The notes: generated by a model from the sequence alone, not told the origin. A DNA stretch of 24,819 bases from Gnetum montanum (GCA_015680685.1 MNCI01004867.1:29377-54195), one strand, 5' to 3'. Positions 1 to 10,868 are shown, counted from the first letter of the stretch. Program-made: numbers and translations.

Positions 1-80
1 TTATTCAAGTTAATAATCCCATACCTTCCCAATATTTTGTAAGAAACTCGAGGATGAGTTTTCATTCAGTCATGGGGGTA
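1..80 (+). mobile_element. 3' end of the internal region of a family A LTR retrotransposon, with polypurine tract
   Basis: This stretch lies directly upstream of the LTR that starts at 81. It ends in a purine-rich tract, TGGGGGTA (73-80), the expected position and composition of the plus-strand priming polypurine tract. It matches the region upstream of the 3' LTR of element B on the opposite strand (about 10974-11060): both share AATAATCCCATACC near the start and a CTC-AAGGA-GAGTT-like block before GGGGGTA. The element B copy has extra bases in between. The rest of this element lies outside the window to the left. Confidence 0.75.
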
Positions 81-89
81 TGATGAGCT

Positions 90-170
90 GCAATATTGCG
101 TACGTGATATCACATCTGCCACGCGATATTGCATACATGATATCGCGTCTTGCCTCATCTTCTATAAATA
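90..170 (+). promoter_or_regulatory. LTR U3 promoter: palindromic GATATC-type sites plus TATA box
   Basis: Three 10-bp palindromes or near-palindromes lie upstream of the TATA box: GCAATATTGC (90-99), GTGATATCAC (104-113) and GCGATATTGC (123-132), followed by TGATATCGCG (138-147). The TATA box TATAAATA is at 163-170, followed by AGAGGCAG. The same arrangement recurs at 24740-24787 (+), 16739-16805 (-) and 12428-12486 (-). Binding by a dimeric transcription factor is an inference; no factor is identified. Confidence 0.6.
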
Positions 171-335
171 AGAGGCAGTGCCCTTTGTTCCAAGGCAGTT
201 AGACTTAGACCTTTAGCCAAACTTTTGCAGTTTTATTATTCCATAGAATTATTTCTATGTGCCCGCAGTAGGAGTCATAGAGTGAATAGATCTTCATTCG
301 AGCAATTTGTACTTGAGAACAATTTTATGTATGAA

Positions 336-341
336 AATAAA
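336..341 (+). promoter_or_regulatory. Polyadenylation signal AATAAA in the LTR
   Basis: AATAAA lies about 170 bp downstream of the TATA box, as expected for the R region. The equivalent signal in the minus-strand LTR is at 16559-16564, also followed by GAT, which supports a shared functional site. Confidence 0.5.
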
Positions 342-884
342 GATGAACTTTATGATAAACCTTGCATCATACAGATTAAGTTAATTAGTAATTAATTATT
401 ATTTAACACTTTCCTAGTTAATTAATATCTCTCTCAACCTTCAACTCCCCTAGTTAAATACACTCAGTACAACTGCTTTGAGCATGCGTGTAGTGCTTGG
501 TAACCCAGTAACGATTAGCATTTGGTAATCCTAGCAGCATTGCACTGGTTCAAGATGTGTATGACAAGTGGGAACGGATACTGATGCTAGGAACATTTAG
601 AACTTAGTTAATGAATAGTTAATGTAAGTTAGCCATTTAGTTCTCTCTCCCTCTCCTTTATTAGCAGAAGACATAAAAAATATATAAGTGACAAAAATCA
701 TGTACCTCAAGCTTACTTAACCATACAACCGTGACAATATGAGTAAGTTTGAGAAGACAATGATTGATTAACCCTGAGTGTTCCATTAAGGCGCGTAAGC
801 ACTTGGTCCTTGGAGTTCGACCGGATCATGCATGAAACGCTCATATTCGTATGGTTGAGTGTAGGGGTACCTCGCCACTCATCA

Positions 885-2151
885 CTTGTGAAGTCCAATG
901 GACTTTACCACCTTGATGTAGCATATTTGGCTTGAGATGCTTAACAAGCTTGTACAACGCTATCTTGATTTCATTAAAGTTCCTAATTACTATGAGGAGG
1001 AGGCTCGTTAGTTCTATGTGGCATATCATTGTGGATCACTTGTTTCAAAGGTGGTTGAGATTGGTGACTCCACCTATACACTTATAGAATAGATGTTGGG
1101 GTAGGTACTTAACATGGTTGTTGGTCCACAGCAAGAGTATTTTGTGATTGTCACCTCAGAGAAAAAAACACAGCCATTGAGCAAAGTACCTAAGGTGGAG
1201 ACTGATGAGACATGATGGCCTTATAGGAGCTTTAGCCCACAAAAGAGATTTTTGATTAGGGCAATTCACACAAACCTCTTGGCTATCATGCATCACGTTC
1301 ATGTGATGTCCTTCACCTTGATGGTCCTACTAGATTTAGAGGAAAACTATTTGCTGAACTATCCCCACATTGTCATGAGGTGAATGGAGATCTTCAATAG
1401 AGATGCTACTGCAGTGCCTTTCCCATTAGTTGTGTTTGCTCTTTTCAAGCACTAGAAAATTCCTAAACCTAAGGGAGATGATAGAGAGGTCCGAATTTTT
1501 GATGAGGATCAGCTACCACATTTGGGATGTGCATTATACATCCAACGTATCCCTAGGACATGAGTTAATGATCTCACTTGGCTCTTGGACCTACATGTTT
1601 GAGAAGATGGTGGGAAGGCTGATTGGGATCAATTTTATGGACACAATGAGGAGTAGGTTGCACCTATCAATCCTAGGTAGCAACAACATTAGTATGAAGA
1701 TGGTGTAGTGCTATTTTCCTACTTAGAGCTAATGGAGTGAAGATTGATTGCCCGCATGGATACCATGTAGTCTGAGATCGATCACCATTTCAAATGAGTG
1801 GACAGAAGGCTTACTTGCTTCTTTGTGAATGTTCAATCATTGGATAAATACTTGTCTAAAAATTTTGGATCATTACATGGGTACTTTGGTCCAACAGCGA
1901 AGGAGGATATTCTTGACCCTGTGTCTGTTGAGATGACCACTATGGTCCATGAGTCAGAGGTAGGACCATCAGGAATAGCTAGAATGGAAGAGCAATCGAT
2001 CACCAAGGTTAATGATATTGTCACACAGATAGATTTCATGTAGACTGATGTTCCAAATGAACCTCAAGACAACAATGCAATAGTCTCTAGCTAGACCATT
2101 ATGCCTATGTTTATGTATTCTATCATAGTTGCCTTTAACATTCCTTTTTAA
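885..2151 (+). pseudogene. Decayed retroelement-type ORF, possibly of the plant transposon-protein (Transposase_32-like) group
   Basis: A single frame can be read from 886 to a TAA at 2149-2151, about 420 codons, without any frameshift. It is broken by 18 stops: 11 TAG (919, 1009, 1090, 1102, 1453, 1654, 1678, 1690, 1768, 2041, 2092), 7 TGA (889, 1213, 1381, 1561, 1600, 1738, 1795) and no TAA. Codon usage and peptide texture are protein-like (YYEEEAR then FYVAYHCGSLVSK; ATAVPFPLVVFALFKH; DREVRIFDEDQLPHLG). The pattern of an FY motif, a hydrophobic helix, an I-x-x-I stretch and a proline-phenylalanine motif followed by hydrophobics resembles the plant Transposase_32-type proteins found in retroelements and MULEs. 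That assignment is by eye and tentative. The frame begins at the LTR boundary, so the N-terminus is missing or lies beyond the inserted LTR. The C-terminal third (1798-2040) is open. Confidence 0.55.
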
Positions 2152-2536
2152 TGTTATTTATGTATTTACATGGTCTCTTAGTGGCACTTTTTTCTAATCA
2201 ATACCATGATTAGTTGCATGATTTTTATGTTAAATGTTGTTGATAAATGTGGTATTTTAGTTTCTGTGATTGATCCATGTGATTTGATGATATTTTCAAT
2301 TGTATATGGATAAATTTTTCTAACAACTTTAATATAGGAGCAGTTTTGATTTGTATCCCAACTTTTCAATATATGGATATAATATGTTGTGTTTTGGAGG
2401 AACCTTCATTATAGATATGTATTTCTAGATAGGCATTGTGTAGTCTTTTGAAACTTTTCAATGTTGTTTAAGTTGTTTTCATTCCAAAAAATCCATATTG
2501 CTACTGACTTGCATATCATAGTATGGTCATAGTTGT
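2152..2536. other. AT-rich spacer, nothing recognised
   Basis: T-rich sequence after the natural TAA of the upstream pseudogene, with no credible coding frame or repeat. It probably contains the 3' non-coding part of that ORF. Confidence 0.4.
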
Positions 2537-3660
2537 CACTACAAGGGCATTGTGAGAAAGAATGACCTTGTAGTAGAAATCTGAAAGTACTTTGCACACA
2601 GTGCTAGTGACATGTTGCTTGTAGTTTGCTCATAGTTTCTCCAAAAGTAACAATGTGAGTGTCCTGTGACCATGAATTCATTCACAAGTTTCCAAAACAA
2701 AGGTGAAAATAGTGTTGGGATCATGCAAATTGCATTTAACTCGCATACTCTGATTTAAGCTTTACGATGCACTATAACACACATGCACTTGTAGTGTTTG
2801 TGAACTATGATGACATGTATTTCATGGTGCATTGTAGGTTTGCATTTTTCAAATTGCGATGACATTGCAAGTTACATGTTCCTAACCCCATTTTCTATTT
2901 GGTTTTGGCTATGGACTATGATGAAATTAATGGTCGCAGTATACTTGCACTATGCTTTTCAATTCTGTGAATGTTATGCAGCACGCATGTCTCTCACAAC
3001 CTTATTTTTATAGAGTATAAGTGCACGCAAGCAACAGTGGATGCACCATATTCTTATTTTATGCCTATGTACATATCTTGTCTTTGTTGTCTTCTAGGCA
3101 GTCAACATATTACAAATAATCTAAATCATGTAGAATCTTGATATCTTGAGAGATTTATAAAATTCAAGATTGCTCAACATTGTGAGATGCATGTACTTGC
3201 ATGCTATTTTAAAAATATTGCGTGTACATGCGAAGTGCATCTTATTAGAGCTCTTAAAACCAAACGTAGAAGCAGAGTTAAATTGCATGAAACTACAGCT
3301 TGCACTATCCTCACAACCTGAAATAGAGACATTGAAACAACAGTGTGGATAAGTGTGAGTCACACTACCTCACATCATGTGAACTTACAAATAGTGCATA
3401 AGAATGCTAGTTGTATTATTCTCACATCTTGAAAAACATACATGTTGAAAATAGTAAGAGTGACCTACGAGACGCATGTCCACGCAAATTGTATTAGTGC
3501 TAGAAAATGCGATGCACATGATGTCACCATCATTTTGTGAAGACTACAAGTACATGCATGTCACATTATGTTATGAACTGTGAGAAGATGCAGTTCACAT
3601 TGTCATGTATTCTCAGTGTGTGAGTCACTGCATTTCGCCTAATATCACAATCTAAATCTT
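2537..3660. repeat. Repeat-rich arm with degenerate short motifs, left side of a probable DNA transposon
   Basis: This non-coding stretch is packed with short motifs in both orientations: AGTGCTAG-like (about 2602, 3403, 3497), TTGCACT/AGTGCAT, CTCAC/GTGAG and TGCATG. Similar AGTGCTAG and GTGAG motifs fill 7150-7660 on the other side of the Ulp1-like pseudogene. Subterminal motif arrays on both sides of a coding core are typical of CACTA and some MULE transposons. The stretch starts with CACTACAAGG (2537-2546), like a CACTA terminus, but I could not find a convincing matching end on the right, so the borders are uncertain. Confidence 0.35.
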
Positions 3661-4018
3661 TAAATGTACTGTAATTGTAACTCACAGGTTAATGCACGAG
3701 TACTTTTAAAATTTGAAAATTTGTAATTTGAAAGGCAAAAAAAATTTCAAGAAAGTCTTATGTGACTATGATCCTTCTCTTAACATATTAGCCTTGAAGA
3801 TAAGTTATGGGCGTTGTATTGTAATGCTATAATAATCAATTATTGAATTTATAGAATATCAAACAAGATAGAGATATAAAGCATTACACACAATATATTG
3901 TAAATACTTTTACAAAATTGAAAAAGAAATTTATTTCAACCAAAAGGTATTAGAGATTTATTACAAAATCATAGAGGTGATGCTTTACAACCCAATGACA
4001 TTAGAAAAATAGAATGCA
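3661..4018. other. AT-rich 3' flank of the Ulp1-like pseudogene
   Basis: Very AT-rich with no coding frame. On the minus strand it follows the last recognisable coding part of the Ulp1-like pseudogene, so it probably holds its 3' untranslated region. Confidence 0.35.
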
Positions 4019-6525
4019 TCATGGACAATGACTATAATGAAATTTAGTTACATCACATGATATAAGTGGACGATGTTCATTGCATTTCTCACTGAGCATA
4101 TGCAATAGACACATATTTCTCCAAATTTGATAAACTCTAGGAGAACTTAGGATTTCGTGTATCCTGGATTTTTGATACATTGAAACAAAATTGGTAGTGA
4201 AATTCAAATATTTATAGAATACCAAGTGATGCATATAGATTATTGTATACATTCCAAAGTCGTCCATTTTGTTGGCAAGGAAGACCATAAACTAAAATTA
4301 CATTCTAGCTACCTTTGTTTCTCTTACCCTTAAGTTCAATGATAGCTTTAGAGCAGACAAATTGATCCTCAAATAAATAGTCAATAAAATTCAACCTGAA
4401 TCTTCTTATTGCTAGAAGATGTTATGAAGAAGGCAATGAATCATACACCAATATTTTATATGCTGGTACGTCAATTACAACAATAACCTAATGCTCACCA
4501 ATGTTCAAAGGAAGACAAAAGAATGTGTGTACATATTGCAAAAAATCATCCCAACATGTTTTATCTTTAAGCTCTGTAACAAAATCTATTTCTACAACAA
4601 AATTATCAAGATCTTCCTCAACCAATGTACCACTTTCAACATTTTATGATTTATCTTTTGTTGCCTTTATTTGATATTTGTCTTTGGTTCTTCTAATACA
4701 TCTACATCTTGCTCTTGAAAGACTTCGTGTAACATTGAAACATATTGTTGAAGATAAAATATTTTGTATTCTGAAAATCAGGATAGCTATAGAGTGACTT
4801 CAAGTTCCTTCATTGTTCAACCATTCTCTTCACCCATGTTTATATAAAGTACTAAAAGAAAATCCTATGATAACATATGTGGTAAATGATGTCCTCATAA
4901 GCTCTTTTTTATCAAGCATACCATAGACAAGCAACTGCATCACTCTATCAATTGTTGCACAATCATTAGTTGGTGGTTTGAAATCAACATTATCATTAAC
5001 TGCAAAATGAAAATATTAGATATAAAGTTAGATTGTATTTTACTATGATAGTTTCATAAATAACATAACATATCGAACACCAATACCAAGTTTAGTTACC
5101 TATTGCTTTATGGAAATTCTTTGTTTTATGGATTATTTGTTCTTTGTTGTACTCAACAGAAATAAATAATCTCTTGGCTTCTTTGGTTGTACCCATATCA
5201 TTCAGATCTATTACACATATTGACATTAAGGACATTAAAAGAGAATCTTGCAAAAATAATAAACATTTAAGTAAATATTGAAAATGTAGAATATCGTACC
5301 ATTATTAGGGTCTTCTATGATGTTGCTTCTATTAGGGTGAATGTTTTTAGCCACCAATGCATTCTTTAGCATGTCTATTTTAGTATTTAGTGTAACAATT
5401 TCATTATTCATTTTTTGATTTTTAACAATAAGCTTGTCCATGCATCTATTTTCATTTGGCACATGCATCTCTATTTTTGTCTTTAGTGCATTATTCTCTT
5501 CTAGCAACCAAGACTTGTCACCTTTTAGCTCCTCCACAATATTCCAAAGTTTTGCATTACTTTCAAAATATTAACATAATGTCTCGATCATATTACCTAG
5601 CTTGTCTTCAATTGCTTTTAGAGAACACTTTTCATGATGGCACACATCTTACAAAGAAGGCTTATCATCATCTTTGACATCAAATGAGCTTTCAAGCTTG
5701 TCAAACAACAATGCATTCCTGAAAATGCTTTTAGGCTTCAACTTTACTATATCTTGAAGTTGTGTAAGGATAACTTGTATGTTATGTTTTTACAATAATT
5801 TATTCACAATAATTTGAAAACCAAGAGACTCTCTAACATCATTAAGCTACCATGCCCTTCCATGCCTCCTTATCTTAGACAATATGAGCACTGGGATATC
5901 AAAAGGAAGACCTTCATTATTAGAAATCTTGGCTTTGAGTACTTTTAATGGATATAAAACCCACTGCATAAATTTGGAAAACAACAGTAACTCTAGATAG
6001 CAATTTGAATTGCTATCTTTCTTATTAAATTTTTGGACATACTGAATTAAGTGATTTTCACTTTTCTTCCACCATCATTTCTTGATAACTAGCTCATTGC
6101 TGCATGAAACTTTTATTATAATTGCAATATCATTTGTGTTGAAGGTGAAATTTCAACCATGTATAGTGGCTTGCAAAGTATTTACCCCATTCAAGACATC
6201 ATCAGTTAACTATTCATAAAAATTGTAAATAACATTTTTATCATAACAACCTTCCATTGCCATCCAATTATAAATTTCAATTCTCTTTAATTTCTCAGAA
6301 AGGATAAACATTTTTGACAACTCCAAAATACTTTGAACATCACATTCACAAACCAAGGAAATAGTTATAATTTTGGAAATTAAATAACATTTATAATAAC
6401 ATAACACAAACATAATTGATCAACAAGTGTATTACTATATTTTTGATATATTTACAATTCAAAAAATACAACTACTCACCCAGAAGATCCCTTTGGTTAT
6501 TCCCTTTAGCTTTTACCACACTCAT
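4019..6525 (-). pseudogene. Decayed multi-exon transposon gene with coiled coil and C-terminal Ulp1/C48-like cysteine protease domain
   Basis: Candidate exons on the minus strand are 6525-6480 (ATG start, ends at donor G|GTGAGT), about 6344-5300, 5207-5100 and 4999 to about 4019. Introns 5299-5208 (92 nt) and 5099-5000 (100 nt) both start GT and end AG, and both sit in phase 1, so the frame continues across them. The large exon reads in one frame with seven stops (TAG 6210, TGA 6153, TGA 6075, TAG 5847, TAA 5790, TAA 5649, TAA 5571). It includes GLPFDIPVLILSKIRRHG and ends in a K/E/N-rich coiled coil (about 5540-5320). The last exon ends in a C48-like domain. Frameshifts occur at about 4820-4640 and 4290. 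The acceptor of the large exon is not clean. Plant transposons such as Kaonashi-type MULEs are known to carry Ulp1-like genes, and the repeat-rich arms on both sides fit that. It is non-functional. Confidence 0.6.
4240..4640 (-). other. Ulp1/C48-like catalytic region, inactivated
   Basis: Read on the minus strand, the segment gives CLPLNIGEH, a stop, then VIVVIDVPAYKILVYDSL. This matches the family pattern of His-Trp, two hydrophobic strands, then Tyr-Asp-Ser. The His codon is at 4493-4491 and the Asp codon at 4442-4440, 17 residues apart, the same spacing as the catalytic His and Asp of yeast Ulp1. The position after His, normally Trp (TGG), is TAG (4488-4490). Downstream, after a frameshift, the segment KMDDFGMYTIIYMHHL has the layout of the Asp-Cys-Gly nucleophile motif, but Phe (codon 4258-4256) stands where Cys is expected. 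Two independent lesions therefore remove activity. Confidence 0.6.
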
Positions 6526-7149
6526 GATTGCATAGAACTTTGACAATAGCAACTGCTATGCTATGAAGGAAATCTTTCACAAACAATTAGCCAGCCGTAG
6601 TTATGTTGCATTAAATTAACATTATTAGCATACATTGAAGAAGTTGCTATTATGTTGTAGCATACTAAAACATTTACATGTCATGCATATGGAGATTGAT
6701 ATTACATCAAACCACTATCAATGATCATATTAAAATAATATTAATCTGACCATTGATATATATGAGTTTATAACTTTAAAATACTAAACAATTAGATAAG
6801 TTTAGAGATATCAAAAAATAATTTCTTCAATGCATACAACCAAACCCAATATGGACCCTTCTCCACCTAAGAAAGACACATGCCATCAACATTCTAAATG
6901 ATGCATCTTAATATTTTAAGAGGTAGAAGGTACTGATTTAAAGTCGTAGTATTGTTGCCATTGACTTCCAATAACAAGAGATATATGGGTTATTTAAAAA
7001 AGAGGCTCATTAGAAATGATCCACGATAGCTTAGTACACTACAATGTTAACTTATACGAACATATATGAAACAATGCTGCGAGATCGCAATAGAAAGTAC
7101 ATAGTCAATTGTGAGTCGTACTTCTCTCAAAATTTGAAATAGAAACAAC
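6526..7149. other. AT-rich stretch upstream of the Ulp1-like pseudogene
   Basis: No coding frame was found. It lies 5' of the candidate ATG at 6525-6523 on the minus strand and may contain the lost promoter and leader. I see no clear TATA box in a convincing position. Confidence 0.3.
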
Positions 7150-7660
7150 ATTAAAATAGTGCTATCAAACTATGGGTAGTAGTCACTTCAAGGAAGTTCA
7201 AAAGTGATTGTGAATTGCAAGACACTCATAATTTAAAAATGTAAAAACAAAATAAAACAATGCTACTAGATTGTGGGAAGTAGTTCTCTTGCCTTAAAAC
7301 ACTGCAATGAGAGTGCTAGTCACAAATCACTTACATTCGTATACCAACCAAAAATAGTGCTACCACACTAGGGGGGGTGGTTCACTCACAGTAACAATAG
7401 TGCTAGCATGTAGCACTTGCACTCTACTCGCATGTCATTCAAAAAGACTACTAGAAACCTGCAAGCCATAGATTGCTCGCATTCATAAACTGTAAAGTAG
7501 ACAGAAATAGTGCTACCAAACTATGTGTAGCAGTTCAATCGTAGTAACAAAAGTGCTAGTAGGCAACACTCACACTTTACTGGCAGGTTGCTTGAAAACA
7601 ACGCTAGCACTCTATGTCGTTGAATTTCACGGTGCAACTTCATGTGGGTTCATGTGGGTT
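7150..7660. repeat. Degenerate tandem repeat with AATAGTGCTACCA-type units
   Basis: A block reading roughly AATAGTGCTAYCAAACTA, then GTAGYAGTTCA, recurs at about 7154, 7256 (weaker), 7353 and 7506. A second block, GTAACAATAGTGCTAGYA, then CAC and a TTGCACT- or CACTTTACT-like stretch, recurs at about 7388 and 7542. The last two full units (about 7351-7504 and 7505-7658) have a period near 154 bp. A short 10-bp direct duplication, TTCATGTGGG, sits at about 7638-7657. This is likely the right arm of the transposon that carries the Ulp1-like pseudogene. Confidence 0.5.
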
Positions 7661-8012
7661 GCATTTCGCAAAAAAAAAAAAATTTAAAAAATTTTACATT
7701 TGTAGCAAAAAAGAAAAAAGAAAAAAGTGATTCAAAGAGAACACAAATGGATTTACTAGAAAATTGAATAATCTATGGCAATTTTGATACATATGTAATC
7801 ACTTCTACTGAAATAAAGCAACAAAACTTAGCTTATACTTCACTTATTCATGTATGTTTGTGTTTATTCAGGTATGTTTGCATTTTTTTTTCTCAAAGAT
7901 GTGAATTTTCCGCTCATTGCAATACACCTAAAACATTACTAACATTGGATGAAAGAAAATAATTCCAAAATTGTGAGAAAGGTTTCAGATGCATTAAGCA
8001 TTGTAAAAAATC
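7661..8012. other. A-rich low-complexity stretch
   Basis: It contains a run of thirteen A residues near 7670-7682 and AAAAAAG repeats near 7709-7726. No gene or repeat family was recognised. Confidence 0.4.
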
Positions 8013-8054
8013 GTAAACAAGGGAAAGCATGGCTGTAAACAAGGGAAAGCTTGG
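8013..8054. repeat. Two-copy 22-bp tandem repeat
   Basis: GTAAACAAGGGAAAGC occurs at 8013 and again at 8035, each followed by a variable A/T then TGG. Such a short tandem duplication fits replication slippage. Confidence 0.6.
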
Positions 8055-8205
8055 TACCTTTAACGCAGATGCTCAATCGCATCCTTTTGCTACACCAAAG
8101 CTGCAATTGCAAGCACTGTTCAATGATAGAATTCTGCGTTGTTCAAAAATGCAATTGAAATAAGCTACAATGACGATACAAGAAATAGGGAAAGCAAGCT
8201 GTAAT

Positions 8206-8502
8206 TCAAATTATGTCCGCTAGAGCCTCTTGCGCCTCTGTGCTATTTGCCCAATACAGGGGTTTTATGATTCGGTAATACATTTCAATGTTCTTTTGTT
8301 GTTGTTGGCGTACATGCTTAAGCGGATAATGCTCATTAGATGAAAATGCGTTGTGAAACACATAATGCATTTCGGCATGGGCATTCGTATGAGCATGCAA
8401 GACCCTATGGCATTCACTACCTAATAAGAACAAGCATATCCTTTGTCGTGGTTGGTTGGCAACCTACATAATTTTGGCCAAGACATCAATTGCCACCCTA
8501 AT
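8206..8502 (-). pseudogene. Exon-like ORF of unknown function, possible terminal exon
   Basis: The frame runs from a good acceptor (CTCTCTTAG|ATTAGG, exon start 8502) to TGA at 8206-8208, about 98 codons with one internal TAG near 8460. Readable segments include GSECHRVLHAHTNAHAEMHY and EHYPLKHVRQQQQKNIEMYY; the C-terminus is EAQEALADII. It has several intact CpG-containing codons (ACG, CCG, CGC, CGA, GCG), unlike the retroelement ORFs nearby, which suggests it is younger or less methylated. I do not recognise the family. It could be a captured gene fragment or the last exon of a decayed gene. No upstream exon was found in 8503-10740. Confidence 0.4.
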
Positions 8503-10868
8503 CTAAGAGAGTCATTCTCTATCAAGTAAAATAATTTTATCATTATAATGGTGAGGGAGAGGGGAGGATCTCTTAGTCACATTTATTTTGCTATTGGAAT
8601 TTATCATAGTAAATAAATAATTATTGGATAAGAGATGAACTTTTTCATGAGAATTATTATTTACAAGAGTCCAACTACTTTGTAATCTAGACTTTGTTAT
8701 CGAAAAATCAATTCTCACTGAATCAATTTGAGATTTTTAATTTTAAAAATATAAAAAATTCTCTTAGCCACTACCATCCAAAATGAGACCAAACCCATGC
8801 ATGGTGGATTGACAATCCACTACCTTGAGCCAAATCAAACAATGCCCCCAATATGCCACTAGGAATTCCCTTACTAATGAGCACATTTTATTGGGCAAAG
8901 CAAGTGTGTGTGAGCATTCAAAATCTTGTCCATGAATAATGGATACATACATATGTGTGCATGTATGTATAGCAAAACTAGTTGTAATAATATATATAAT
9001 CCAATTAGAACTTTATAACTTAGCTTTGCCCACTAAAATCAAACCCATGACTTAAAGCTTTCAAATCAAGAGTTTGATAGGCTATTTAGAGGTGAAACTC
9101 TATAACTATATCTATCTATGAGATAGACTACCAACATAATTTTTTTATTGAACTTGAGAATTTTAATGATTTGTGTTAAGTTATCAATGCTACAGCATTA
9201 TGTGTAATGTTTCTGTCCTTAGAAAACATTGTTTGGACCACACGAGAGTTCCAACAGGAAAAGGGAGGACAAACTCTAGGTGGACTACGCTATGCAAGTT
9301 AGTGTACTTATTTCACAACATAGAGCACACAACCTATTAGCCAATGGTTAGAGGCATTGGTGTTTCCATAAGCATTAATTACACAACTAGACCAATTTGG
9401 CACATGTACACATACACAACAAGCACATAATACATCAATCTCCTAGAAAAGCTACAACAAGTTCTAATGCTAATGCATCTAGCACTTTTGGGAACTTTTG
9501 TCTTTGAAACATTTTCAAAAGTTTTATATTTCATTATAAATAGAGCAAAGGTTTGATTATGGACAGAATTTGTTACCTTTTCAGTTGGATAGCGATTAAA
9601 TTCTCTAAGATTATACTAGGCATATTGTTAACTCAATATGTTATCTCATGACAAACTTGAGGCTTTAGGTCTTCCTTAATTGGGGACTTGGGATAAGAGA
9701 TGTCATGGGATATTAAACATGAACCATGGGGGTACTCATGGGGAGTAACTTGCATAGGGATTGTATTTATACAAGGAGCAAAGTTTTCATTGTTTACGGA
9801 CCATGTTCTGATAGCAATACAATAAGCAATCATAACCTATAGCAAGTGTACAGAATTGAGAATGTTTTTCTAATGGTCATCTTATCCTATTGCAACCATA
9901 GAACTACACCAAGGGTAAATTTTTCATTGTTTATGGACCATGTTCTGATGGTAGTGCAGTAATCCCATAATCACTAAAGAAGAAAAAGGAAAAGAAAAAA
10001 AAAAGAGAATTATTAGGTAATAAGATGTTGTGGTTACTAAAGTTCTCTCTTGTTCATAGGCATAGAATAATATTATTATGTTGATGCATAAAAAGTCTCT
10101 ATAACCAACAACTACTATTAGTAGGGAAGACTATGTATTTTTGGACAATGTAGTGATATAAGACATGAATAAGTTAATAAACAATGATTCATGAATGTCT
10201 GAACCTAACAATGTCATGTATTTGTATTATTCTTTTGAAAGCAATTTACTTAAGGTGTTATCCAATGTGTTTTTGTTTTCTTTTTCCTTTACTCAAATTT
10301 CTAATTTTTTATTAATATTTGTTGTAGAATTATTTCGAACTAGGAAATGTGGGAGGATACAACTAGTAGTCACTTAAAGTTCCACTAAAAGCCCAAATGC
10401 GAGTCACAATCACCTTGGAAGCTCAATTTATTGAAGTCTAGCACCTACGATAGATTACAGATCGCAATGTATCACATCTTGGAATTCATGTTTTTGGGTT
10501 TTGAATAGTATGGACAGATGTAACTTGCATCTTGCCACATTATAATGTTATTCTATTGGATTTTAAAATAATGTGGAAAAATGTGATCCATAGCTAGTTG
10601 CAACTTCGAATTTTTTAAATTTTTTGTTTTCATGTTCCAACGAGCTTCGACTTGCAATTTTTTGCAACTCAATTAAAAATCAAAAAAGTAAAAGCATGTT
10701 CCATAAAACAAAACCTCATTTTGCACTGCATAGCATTGCAGAACACATTCTAGAGATGAGGCAAGTTGCCATTGTGAGCATACCCACTAGATCTAACCTC
10801 TAAGACTTTCTTCCCTTCCAAAATGCCTAAGGTTGGCTTCAAAACTCTTAGGACTTGATAACACCAAT
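8503..10868. other. AT-rich DNA without recognised genes; one internal direct repeat
   Basis: No supported coding region. A 37-bp segment beginning TTTTCATTGTTTA at 9784-9820 recurs imperfectly at 9921-9957, 137 bp apart (both contain GGACCATGTTCTGAT). An A/G-rich run lies near 9979-10008. Confidence 0.4.

Larger units (their letters stand above)
81..884 (+). mobile_element. Family A LTR (804 bp), most likely a 3' LTR
   Basis: The LTR begins TGATGAG right after the polypurine tract and ends ACTCATCA, a near-perfect terminal inverted repeat with the usual TG...CA ends. It contains palindromic GATATC-like sites, a TATA box, an AATAAA signal and the block TGCCCGCAGT, which also occurs in the minus-strand LTR at 16014-16914. 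The last 69 bp (816-884) match the end of that LTR with only three differences, all transitions. No primer binding site follows at 885, so this is a 3' LTR (or less likely a solo LTR), not a 5' LTR. Its partner would be left of the window. Confidence 0.85.

Noticed and set aside
1430-1708. Open 92-codon + strand frame
   Set aside because: It is in a different frame from the longer, protein-like frame running through 885-2151 and is a shadow of it.
2537-2546. CACTACAAGG as a CACTA transposon terminus
   Set aside because: No matching inverted terminus or 3-bp target duplication was found to the right; a possible TGTAGTG at about 10150 shares too few bases.
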